From the NCBI GenBank assembly GCA_037974665.1, contig CM075764.1, positions 77,950,325 to 78,014,324 on the forward strand: 64,000 bases of DNA. Direction: 5' to 3'. The notes under the pieces were generated by a model. The model had not been told where the DNA came from and ran no database searches. It was given only the letters and a program-made list of their open reading frames with translations. A program made the position numbers and the translations under genes. This document shows, piece by piece, positions 24,601 to 34,617 of this stretch (its first letter is position 1; each line of letters starts with the position of its first letter). The stretch is from Ehretia macrophylla. Lineage: Eukaryota; Streptophyta; Magnoliopsida; Boraginales; Ehretiaceae.

Positions 24601-27600
24601 TGAGTCTATAACATTAGCCCGGTGGGAGTTGTCTAAGGAATATGTAGTGATTTTTTTTCCAAGTCTTTCTGGCATGCCTTTGGTAGTACATTAGGAATGT
24701 ATCGTCAATGAAATGTAAATCTTCCTTGTTTGAGACAGTTGTCGATTGATGGTCTTGCTCTCTTAGATAGTTGAGATTATTAAGATTGATGAACACGAGG
24801 CGTCAATAAACTACTATGTTTGCAAGTACATATTGTTATTGAGACCAGGTACATGACAACTACAAGAAATGATGGCTTGCCTGGTCTTTACCTTGCTGCC
24901 ATTTACATCAAAGCATATTCTTAGCAGCTTGTGATTTTGAGAAGAAATCTGAATTGGTATCCTCAACCAACACTGGCCTCTCCATACCTTCCCTCCCTTG
25001 CACGAGAAGAATAAAATAAAATAAAATGCATCCAGCCTTATGCAAAAATTTTCTGCTTTATTTTTAAAATTTACCTGTTGCTTTCTTCTTCTTCAATGCT
25101 GGTATCAGTTGTGTTATTACAGCAAGTCAACCGTTTTGCAGATTTCATGTGTTGGTGGTTTTGGTTCGAACTCATATATGTACAAGATCAATGGAACTGC
25201 AAACATTAATGCTATTAGAGCTGCTGCAGAAGAAGGTAGTGGTATATCTATTATATCTATTACCTACTCTATCATGCATATTTAATCGTCTCTTGTGAAT
25301 GATTTTCTTTACGAGAGGTAAGGAGAAAAGGGTTATCCCTTTGGAGGAAAAATAATTGGAAAATCCGACTTTCATGCATTGCATATGTACATAACAAGTT
25401 GTTATGGATTTATGCTCTTGGATGGTTAAATACGCAGATCTTAATTGTATTTCAAACTTTTAACAATGCTATATCATACATGCATAAAACTGAGCAGAAA
25501 TGCTTTAGGATGTTTTTATTATCAATTGAGCTTAAATAACTGATGCAAATTGATTACTTTGAGAATATTGACATAAACATGTTTGTGTAGGCAAATTTTT
25601 AAGTGGCTTCTTTTTTTTATTTATTTATTTTTTCCTTTTTGATATATGTGCCAAACATGGAAAGAACTAATGAGTAGGAAGGGATGTTCCCTCCTCTTGT
25701 CCGAATTGTTGTTCTTTGAATTTTTCCAATCAATGAGTGTTAAGAAAGGAGATGGTAATCGAAAGAAGCTCAATATTTGGAATACAGAGTTTTTTGATGA
25801 TGTGAAATTGAAGAAGAATTCTGTTTTCAATGAGTGAAATTATTTAGATAAGTATGTGGAAGATCATTCTCTGACTGAGGAGCCGTTAGGTAGCAGATCT
25901 GAGCTTGCCATACGGTTGAGGGGATTGTTGAGGAACGAAAGTCTATTTCACCTGGTAACTAATGACAATAACAGAAGGAACATTCTTTATCAAAGTTGAG
26001 CTAGATGATAAGGGCAAAGTTAGGGACATGGATAGGATTGGAGAAGTAGTTCCAGATTTCTATGAGCAATTACTCATTGAGTAAATTGTGATGGCCCCAT
26101 GGCCCTATGATTGATGGGGTAGATTAACAGAAAGGCTTTTTTGAGACGGATAAGGAAAAGGCTCTTACTCTGGATGGCTTTACTGTGGCATTTTTTCACT
26201 CTTGTTGGAGTATAGTCAAGGATGAAGAAAGTGTGCAGTGAGGGAACAAGCAAGGGGCGCGAAAGCCATTGCGCTAACGCGCATTTGTTTTCTTGCTAGG
26301 TACACAAGCTGATGATAGTTTCCCTCTCAATGTGAACCGGCTGAATGGATTTACTGTGGCATTTTTTCACTCTTGTTGGAGTATAGTCAAGGATGAAGAT
26401 AGTGTGCAGTAAGGGAACAAGCAAGGGGCGCGAAAGCCGTTGCGCTAACGCGCATCTGTTTTCTTGCTAGGTACATGAGCTGACGACAGTTTCCCTCTCA
26501 ATCTGAACCGGCTGAATAGGATGATTTCTTTATTTTCATCCTAGTAAGGCTGTAGGAAAAAGTGTCAATTGTATTCTCATTAACTCAATTCCTGAGAAAT
26601 CTCACTTATTTCAGGTTAAAGGGTTTAGACCCGTTTATATTTTGGCAAGCATATATGAGATTATGACTAATGTTCTGAGAGCCAATGGAGTAGTATATGA
26701 TGCTGGGGAAAAGAGAAAAGGAAGAAGAGAGGGGGAGGGGGAGGGGGAGGGGGAGGGGGAGGGGGAAGGGGAGGGGAGGGGGGTGATAGGAGCTATTGTA
26801 TTGAAGTAAAACTTTGATTAGGGCAAAGTTAGGGACATGGGTGGGATTGAGAAGCAGTTCCAGATTTCTATGAGCTATTACTCTCTACAGTAAGATGGTC
26901 ATGTGATTGATACGGTTGATTAACAGAAAGGCTTGTTCAAGACAGATAAGGAAAATGCTCTTGCTCTGGATGGTTTTACTGTGGCATTTTTTCACTCTTG
27001 TTGGAGTATAGTCAAGGAGGATTTTTTACTGATTTCTTGAGTTTCACCCTTGTATGGCTGTAGGAAAAAGTATCAATTGTACTATCGTACCTCAATTCCT
27101 GAAGATAGGAGTTGTTTTGTTGAAGCTAGACTGATAAGGGCAAAGTGAGGGACTTGGGTAGGATTGGAGAAGCAGTTCCAGATTTATGAACTATTACTCT
27201 TTGAGTAAATCACGATGGCCCTATGGTTCTGTGATTGATGAGGGTAGATTAATAGAAAGACTTGTTAGAGATGGATAAGGAAATGGCTCATGCTCCGGAT
27301 GGTTTTACTGTGGCATTTTTTCACTCTTGTTGGAGTATAGTCAAAGAGGATCTTTTTCCTGATTTCTTGAGTTTCACCGCAATAGGGCTGCAGGAGAAAG
27401 TATCAGTTGTACTCTCATTACTGCAATCCCTGAGAAATCTCACTTATTTATGTTAAAGGCTTTAGACCCCTTAGACTTTTGGCAAGCATATATGAGATTA
27501 TGACTAATGTTCTAAGAGCAAACGAAAGGGTTGGGGTTGGGGTTAGGAAGCTAGGAGCTATTTCGCTGAAGCTAGACTTTTATGACCTATTGAATTGGAA

Positions 27601-30600
27601 ATTTTGTGATAAAGAGTAATGATGGAAAAAGGATGGTGAGAGATGGAGGAAATTGATTTAAGGTCGTCTTAGTTCCTCTTTGTACTCTGTAGACTGTGGT
27701 CTTTAAAAGGTGCGCCTAGTACTTTGCTTAAGCTTCAAGAGGTATTAAATAGGGATATCCTCTTTCCCCTTTGTCGTTAACTCCCATTGTTGATACTTTA
27801 GGTAGATAATCCTATTTGAGGAGTGTGGTGTCAAGGGTTGCAAGGTAAGAAGAGCTATGGTATCTTCATTGTAGAGTTATTTATTAATTTTGAGCAATAA
27901 AGCAATACTTGCTGATAGGAAAAGCACAGAGATGCTTTGACTGGCCACTTTTCACTGAAATAACACTTGTTAAAACATGTTAAAGGCTGTTTAGTAAAAT
28001 TTCATGCCTTATTTTCTTAACCAACAGACACTCTCTTCCTCCCTTGGCACTTATCAAATCCAACAATTAAAGAGCTACCTTCCTTCCTCCTGGCTCGACA
28101 TCCATATCCACAATCCACAATTCTGTACCCACCACAGCGTCAAAAACCAGCACACTTTGCCTCCTTCAACACCCATTACTAACCAATAGTCATTCAACCC
28201 ATCTCCACAAACCACCATTACAACCACGCACCATTCCAGCTCTCTCCCCAAGACCACACTCTTCCATCTTCACTAAGCTCCTCGTGTCACAAAAATGAAT
28301 AATGGGTGCAAACTAGTCTTCACTGGTCTATGTGTCATCTTGTCTATCATTCTTTCTCATCTCCTCCTCCCATATCCCGCTATGTGTGTTTTCATAATGG
28401 AAGACAAGTTATGAATTCACTCACTAAACAAGTTTTCAACAATACAGAGATGGAAAGTGGAAAAAGTGAAAGAGGGGGGGTGGGTTGTTAAGCATTAGAA
28501 CGTCAGAAAGTAGTCTAGCTGGTGTAAATGTGAGCAATTTGAAGGTCGCTATTATGCCATCTATAGAAGGTTGTGCACCACAAAATTGGACTCTGACCTT
28601 TTAAGGAGTTCCTCTTGGAGGAAATCTGAGGGCTGCCTCTTTTGTGATCCAGTCATTGAGAAGATTGCTTTAACAACTTGATGGTTTGAAAGGGGTTTAT
28701 TTTTCTTTAGGAGGTTGGATAAGATAAGATTAATCCAGTCTTGTTTTCCCTTCATTCCTTTTTCTAATACGTCTCTATTCAATTTCAGTTGGGTTGGCCA
28801 AAAGTATATAACATCTTCGTTAAGTGTATTTGGAAAGGCTCGGATGCAGTTTTCTGGATCAATTTGTCAATGGAAGATAGTTAGTATATTGCATTTGAAG
28901 GGAATATGGGTTTTGGGTATTTTTGTTTCTAAAAGAATACCTTGGTGGGCATCTGGTGCTTCCCCTTATAACCTGATTCTCTTTTTCCATGAGGTGATCA
29001 AAAGTAAGTACGGATAAAAGGGTCAAATGGGTGGGATGTTGGAGTTGCTTAAAAGGCCACTTATGCGAGTCATTGGCAGTTTAATACTCAAATTTATCTA
29101 GTATCTTCCTTTATTAAGCCTTAAGTTGGTATTGGTTCCGTCATTTGCTTCTTGGAAGATCCTTGGGTAAGTAATGCCCAATCTTTACCGTCTTAAAATG
29201 ATTTTGTTGGAGGTCAACAGATATTACAGACATTTTTAATTGTTAATGTAGTAGTGAATGATGTTAACCATTGGGGGAATGAGGCAGTGGTGCTGCAATT
29301 AGGTTTTGAGAAGGCTTATGAAAGAGTATGTTATATTACTAGTATAAAGTGAGAAAATGGTTAAGTGGTTGTTTTATTTCCTCACATTACTTTGTCATGA
29401 TTGGGCAGCCCTAAATGAAGCTTCCACTGGGTTTAAATCCCTTTTTCTTATATTGGTTATTGATGTCTTGAGTAGGTTTATATTGCGAGAGCAGTTGAGA
29501 GTGGTGATATGAAAAGCTAACCAAAAAACAAAAAAAAGGAATGACAAAACAATGCATTTCTTATGTTCAGTTGCTGATGACTCTACACATCTTCTTTAAT
29601 TTAGAAAGCAGTGGAGTGTTGCTTGCACTGGTTCAAACTCCTTTTGCTTGCACTGGTTGTTGATGTCTCAACTAGGCTAATTAGAAAGAAGTGGAATGTT
29701 GTGATATTAAAGGTTGTGCAGTAGTAGGCGTTAAGATTTATGCATCTCTCATTTTTAGTTGCTGATGATTTTGTTCTTTAACTTCCAATGATTTGGTTAC
29801 TTTTGAAACTGCTTTGATCATTTTACTAGCTTTTAAGTTCTATGGTTACGAGTGTTTTAATTTTTTCTATGGATAATGATGAGCTCTCTAGATTGAATAT
29901 TATTACAAGTTTTGTCATTCAAAATTGGCCCTTGAGCTATTTAGGCAATTCCTTGGGGGTTCATGATGCAGCTTTTTTTGGGGACCTTATAGTGGAAAAG
30001 ATTCCTTTGAGGTTAGATCATTGCAAAGAGGCTTATTAAACATTTGGGTCAGGATCTCTCTTAGCAGATTGCGTTTCTTTAGCGTTGCTATTTTCTCCCC
30101 CTTTCCTTGTCTAGAACTCCTATAGGAGTGGGTTGGAGGACTGAGCATTTCATGCATGATTTTCTTTGAAAAGCTGCTGATGAGAGTTGGGATAATGATA
30201 AATTAGATTTTCACCAAACTGTCGTTTATGAATTCTGGTAGATAATTGACATAGTGCTACAACAGGAAGTATTAATCGTTCAATGCTCGACAGTTGGAGA
30301 TGAATAACTTGTAGCAGCACAAGCTGATCTCATTTTGGTTTAATTGTTTGTCCATATCAGTTAGGATGTCTAACTTCCTTCAAGTGGAGGCTAAGAAGAG
30401 ATTGCTGGTTAAATAAAGATGTGGACCATTCAGACTCGTAAGTCTCCTATTTTCTGATGAGGGGAAGTTCTTTTCATCATTGTATTAATAATCACGAGTC
30501 ATTAAATTCAAGTGGAAGCCAGAACATTCAGGTTGGTCATAGCTCACTACCATGTTGCAAGATGTTATTAGTTGAACTTGGTTAGTTCGATCATGGAAGT

Positions 30601-33600
30601 AGCACATTGCAGCACAAATTAGGTGTACACCCGTTTCACCTAACTTGGGCTCTTTCTCTATGAGGGTCATGTTAGGTAAAGTTAAGAGGTATCAAGTATT
30701 ATCCAATGAAATTGGAGTGATTTTCATGGTATACGGCCAGTCACCATAGTTATTAAAATTGTAAAATTCATGGTTCGCATTATATAGAAAATCGTGAGCA
30801 AAACTATTGGAATTGGTATTCGAATCGAAAATGTACATGTAGCACGATTGGATTGCACCAAATTGTCATGAATCATAGTGAACCTGTGATTCAACAAATA
30901 ATTCATTGGAATGATTTACTTCTATGCTGCATCATGCATGGGTGTCAAATTTTATTTTACTTTTTGGTTTTTTCATTTTTCTTTTTATTTTACAAGAATT
31001 TGTTTAAACCATAATAAAGAAAAAGGAAAAAAAAAAGAAAAAAAGAAAAAAGCTTTGCCTACCATAATAGAATGCCAAACTGGAAACACCTATCTCACTT
31101 TAAAAAAAACAGTCCCATCGCTAGAATGAAAATTATGTAAACGCCAATCACCTCATCTTGCAGTACCAGCCAGAATCTTTGGTGAAGACCAATGTGATGA
31201 AGAGGAAAAGGGGGGTTGGGGGTTGGTGGGGGGTGGGGGTTTGGGGTTGATTGGTTTTCATTTCCATACAATTGTAAATCTTTCTTCTACTGTATGGAAG
31301 CGTTATAATTCATGATTCTGGAAAATGATATTTCAATTCTGGACACAATCCACGGTTTGACAACTGCCCCACTCACTGAATTGTGATGGTCGAGATTAAA
31401 AATTTAGCCACAATTAGATGGTTAAGAATTGGAAGTATTAGATGAACATAGCCCTCTGGTTACTGGTCCAAGCATTCAGTTAGGGTAAATAACTTCTTAT
31501 CATGTTAGAAGTGGTAAAGGGTAGATGCTACTTGCTTGATTATTGATTACTATTCAGCACATGTAGTCAGGATTAATTTTCCAAAAAGTTTAAATTGTTT
31601 CATCGTTATTCCTTTTTTCATGTGATTTTATTCCTTCTTTTTCTGAATGTATGCTGAGGTTGGCCACTAGCGCTGCTGATAACAAGGTAGTATAAGTAAT
31701 AATGCAGTAATTAGCTTCGGAGAGTTGAAAATAAGCATAGTTCTTGACATATTCTCCAGAATTTGACTATGAACCAGGTAGTGGTTGCACATGTCATGAG
31801 AAATCAGACACAAAAAACAAAGGAAAGAGAAAAAGAAAATAATGGAGAAGTGCAAGCAATGGAAAGCAATAGCAAAAGTAAAAACTGATTTTCCATCTGA
31901 TTTATTATGGTGCTTGTGGATTTCTTTTGTAAAGAAATTATTTCTGTATTTTCTAAAAGTAAATGATTTCATGTCACATTAGGCAGACAGAAATTTTTTA
32001 CAATTTCTATTTTCTTTCTGTTCTTACTTTATAAATATTGACTACGCTTGTAGGGTCGTTTGTATGACATTGAGGCTGATGTTGGCATATATATCTAATC
32101 CTGGTAATTCCTCTTTTTCTTCTCATCTTCAGGAGTGAAAAGATTTGCGTATATCTCTGCTGCTGATTTTGGTTTGGTAAATTACTTACTACAAGGATAT
32201 TATGAGGGAAAGGTATGAAAGTCAGATGCATTTTGTTTTGTATGCGCTTAAATCGGAAGCTGTTGATTGATTATTAGACATACACTTCAAGGGGAATAAG
32301 AAAGGACATTTACAATAACCTCTCATGAGCTTCAGACACAGTGTAGCACCACCTGATGTTTCCGAAAATATTCCGACTCCCATAGTTGAGTACTTTATGC
32401 TCACTTACCTCATCACTGCTACTGATGTGATTGTCAAGCATGTGCTATTACTGACACACGTAAAATATTTAACGAATCTCCAAATCTAGTCCTGAGGAAC
32501 AAGCTTGGAATAATAGTTGAAAGACAAAATATGGCCACTTATCAGCCAATATGTTTTCATGAAGAGCACAGAGCTCTCCCTCCCTCCCCCAAATGAAGTT
32601 GGATAAGATCAATCCTATATTCACTCCTTCTCCTTTTATCTGTAGCAAAATTTAGATTTTCTTTTGTTTGAGGGAGTCATTTTGCTTCTAGAATTGCATG
32701 AATCCGGAGCAGCATAGAAAGGCATCTCTTGTTGGTACTGTGTTAAGTGGCTTAACCTAGGATTAACCAATTTTTGCAAGAAGGAATTTATCCGACAAAT
32801 ATATTAGAAGAAATGAAGAACCAATGGCTTAGTTCTTAGGTTGACTGATGAACTCTGGTAGTGGTTTTGTTGATTGATTTGTACTTTGCTTTTCAGTTGC
32901 TTCACTGACTATCTTTCCTTGGGTGCTTTTTGATGTAGAGAGCTGCTGAAACAGAGCTACTGACTAGATATCCTTATGGAGGTGAGTTTTCTTTGTTGTG
33001 AAAATATAATTACTACTAGGCTGGAGCAAGTCTTTGGCATGTCATTTAAATTACTCCAGATGTAGATCTGCGATCCTTTTCCCAACTAACTTACAAACTT
33101 AGCAATTATCACATCCAGAGAAATCAATTTGGCCAAAAAAGTCAATTTATGACATGTAAAATGGACAGAGGATTGTACCTTTTTTTTACGTTCACTAGTT
33201 TCTGAGCAATCGAGTTAGTATCCTCTTTCATTGCCAAGCTAATTTTGGCATACAGTGACTTTTATCTGCTGTTACATCATTCTATGATTGTAAATGGTTT
33301 TTCTCTTTTTACAGTTGGACGTGATATGCCAGTTTTATGGTAGGTAGTTATTTAGTTAAAATTACCTGACAAAAATTTGGTTGCTTTGTGTAGGAGTCAT
33401 TCTGAGACCTGGTTTCATACATGGAACTCGTCGTGTTGGGAGCATGAAGTTGCCTCTAGGCGTGATTGGTTCCCCACTCGAGATGGTAACAATGCCCCTC
33501 GTACTTCGTAGTTACTTATTCTTGTTATATCATCCACAACCATTTTGGTAAATTTCAAATTCTTTTTTTTTTGTTTTTAATTTCTTTGAGGAGAGAAGGA

Positions 33601-34050
33601 AAATATATTTTTAGAACTATTTCTGGTAGGAAACAAGTGAGTCGAGAGCAATTCTTCAGTCATATTCAGTGGCCCAAAATAAAATTTTCTACTCTTCTCA
33701 ATTTAAAGAAAGAGAGAGAGAGAGGATAATCTTTTCACTAGCTCAATTGTTTCACATCGTCTGATTTATCTTCATCAGTCTCTGTCTCGTACTTCAAGCA
33801 GAAATTTTTTCTTATCATTCAGATGTGTATACCGCTTCTAATACAGTTATTGATTCCAATCTCTTCTTTCACATAGGTTCTTCAACATGCAAAACCACTG
33901 AGTCAGGTTCCCCTTGTCGGTCCGTTGTTGACTCCTCCTGTCAATGTCAAGGCAGTGGCGAAAGTTGCCGTTAGAGCAGCGACTGATCCTGTTTTTCCAC
34001 CTGGTATCATAGATGTCTATGGGATATTGCGCTACAGCCAGCAGAAATAA
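21688..34050 (+). CDS. Mitochondrial NAD(P)-binding Rossmann-fold protein, atypical SDR (At5g10730/Coq11-like), 10 exons
   Basis: Exons: 21688-21731, 21864-21984, 22457-22545, 23482-23537, 23626-23681, 25142-25235, 32133-32212, 32939-32981, 33394-33485, 33877-34050. They sum to 849 nt, which is 282 codons plus TAA, and all introns are GT-AG. Residues 1-35 are Arg/Ser-rich without acids and include RNGRFLSTDS, a likely mitochondrial presequence. LLVLGGNGFVGSHV (56-69) is the dinucleotide-binding glycine motif. ISCVGGFGSN (123-132), RFAYISAADFG (157-167) and Y176xxxK180 (YYEGK) follow, then ILRPGFIHGTRR. Length and motifs match the Arabidopsis At5g10730/At5g15910 family, and the same blocks occur in yeast Coq11 and NDUFA9-like atypical SDRs. 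Function is inferred: an NAD(P)H-binding, perhaps non-catalytic factor of ubiquinone synthesis or complex I. Intron 6 (6.9 kb) holds LINE debris. The gene looks intact. Confidence 0.93.
21762..21800 (+). repeat. CT microsatellite and T-run in intron 1
   Basis: (TC)n from about 21762 to 21783 followed by a T-rich run. It lies inside the 132-bp first intron and is pyrimidine-rich like a normal plant intron. Confidence 0.8.
22546..25141 (+). other. Introns 3 to 5 of the host gene
   Basis: Apart from exons 4 (23482-23537) and 5 (23626-23681) this stretch is AT-rich intron sequence. Open frames here (for example 23236-23481 and 25040-25285) are read-through of introns or exon overlaps. No mobile element was recognised in introns 3 and 5. 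Confidence 0.6.
25640..25990 (+). mobile_element. LINE fragment (region before reverse transcriptase) in intron 6
   Basis: Plus-strand reading gives the linker between endonuclease and reverse transcriptase of plant L1-type LINEs. KKLNIWNTEFFDDVKLKKN (about 25766-25822) corresponds to the family pattern LK-W-N-EVFGNVE-KK. RNERKVYF-like and NDNNRRN-like text follows near 25930-25980. The frames are interrupted by stops, so this is a dead copy. It lies in the same orientation as the host gene. Confidence 0.6.
26175..26518 (+). repeat. 171-bp tandem duplication
   Basis: Two adjacent copies (about 26175-26345 and 26346-26518, offset 171 bp) are nearly identical. Each holds the LINE block ACTGTGGCATTTTTTCAC followed by GGGGCGCGAAAGCC, TTGCGCTAACGCGCAT and CTTGCTAGGTAC. 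The GC-rich middle is unlike the AT-rich intron around it. Confidence 0.85.
26731..26783 (+). repeat. GGGGGA microsatellite
   Basis: About eight units of GGGGGA/GGGGAA in a row, inside the LINE debris of intron 6. Long G-runs at this spacing could fold as G-quadruplexes in DNA or pre-mRNA. Confidence 0.9.
27700..27840 (+). mobile_element. LINE reverse-transcriptase palm fragment
   Basis: Plus-strand reading gives ASRGIK-GYPLSPLSLTPIVDTLGR, matching the LINE RT block RGLRQGDPLSP-LF-LV-D-LSR. It sits downstream of the multiplied segment in the order expected for a LINE. Stops are present, so it is dead. Confidence 0.6.
28500..29160 (+). mobile_element. LINE C-terminal fragment in intron 6
   Basis: Reads as the region after the RT of plant LINEs. 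DKIRLIQSCFPFIP (about 28716-28757) corresponds to GR-TLIKSVLSSLP. The following KGIWVLGIFV (about 28896-28928) corresponds to GGLGI-NL. HEVIKSKYG (about 28990-29016) matches the KVI-SKYG block before the zinc-knuckle and RNase H end, and a W-V--D-WVS-like stretch follows to about 29180. A 100-codon frame (28715-29017) covers most of it. Confidence 0.65.
29200..30150 (+). mobile_element. Second LINE reverse-transcriptase fragment in intron 6
   Basis: After the C-terminal fragment the RT order begins again: GGQQILQTFLIVN (about 29212-29250; family GRQILDAVLIANE), QLGFEKAYERV (about 29297-29330; family KLDIEKAYDHV), LVIDVLSRF (about 29452-29480), ADDSTHLL (about 29575-29600, the catalytic YADD/FADD region) and WPLSYLGNSLGV (about 29928-29962; family P--YLGLPLG). 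Repetition of the RT after a C-terminus means either two LINE copies in tandem or a rearranged one. Interrupted, dead. Confidence 0.65.
30151..32132 (+). other. Rest of intron 6
   Basis: No gene or clear element. Contains an A-rich stretch (31018-31052) and a G-rich stretch (31208-31245) with several runs of three or more G. The 3' splice site at 32131-32132 is preceded by a good pyrimidine tract (CTCTTTTTCTTCTCATCTTC). Confidence 0.55.
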
Positions 34051-34617
34051 ATTCTGATTAGGCATTTTTCTTTTAAGAGAAGATTCATGAGTCTTTTCCA
34101 AGTTTGATATATCTCAAAATCTACTTCCCAAATCGATTTTACGCTTGACTACTTTACTGTAATAAAAGATGGCATATAAGCTCGTTTGAGTTAATATGTT
34201 CGGATTCGGAGCTTATTCAAATTGCCCCTTCTTACCCTGAAGATGGATATGGTGAGATCAAACAATGTGAACCAAACATGATGAAAGATATCGTCACATT
34301 TCAGATTCAATGTTTCTGTTTTCCTTGCTTCCATTGGGTCGAAGTAACTACTTGACCATGTATACGAACTTGGGCACGGATGAGATAGCGCTTTTACTCA
34401 GTTCAGTGGAAGGTGGGTCTCTAGAACCCGAGGTTATAGGTTCGAATATGAGAGCATGATTTTTTCTCTTCTTGGATTAAAATTAGGCTGAAATAGATTC
34501 AGATTGAGACAACATTGGAAGATGTGTATGTCAAATGAGACAAGCAGTCGAAGTAACATATAAACGGAATGATAAAATTTATTGTAGGCTTATAAAAGGT
34601 GAGTGAGGATTCCCACT
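34051..34617 (+). other. 3' UTR and downstream flank of the host gene
   Basis: AATAAA at 34161-34166, 111 bp after the stop codon, is a reasonable poly(A) signal. Around 34385-34445 a stretch with ...CTCAGTTCAGTGG...GAACCCGAGG... and GGTTCGAATAT resembles a tRNA-derived SINE with a polymerase III B box (GGTTCGAAYYC pattern), but the A box is not convincing. The Tekay-type element T1 begins at 34618. Confidence 0.5.

Larger units (their letters stand above)
26007..27560 (+). mobile_element. Locally multiplied LINE reverse-transcriptase segment in intron 6
   Basis: The segment encoding DGFTVAFFHSCWSIVK (plant LINE RT block, usually PDGF-MAFFQ-CW--VK-D) appears four times: near 26174, 26345, 26969 and 27298. 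Three copies (26007-26226, 26818-27020, 27133-27350) share an upstream block GGGCAAAGT(T/G)AGGGAC. The following RT block (family pattern RPISL-GS-YKI--KVLANR) is seen at about 26610-26690 and 27455-27520. This is duplication of one LINE segment inside the intron. All copies carry stops or length changes. Confidence 0.7.

Noticed and set aside
27526-27548. Telomere-like GGGTTGGGGTTGGGGTTAGG
   Set aside because: Only about three units and not the plant TTTAGGG repeat; it lies in LINE debris and looks like a chance G/T-rich stretch.
28004-28189. 61-codon open frame in intron 6, Ser/Thr/His-rich
   Set aside because: No family recognised; it overlaps an open frame on the other strand, and the low-complexity composition explains both.
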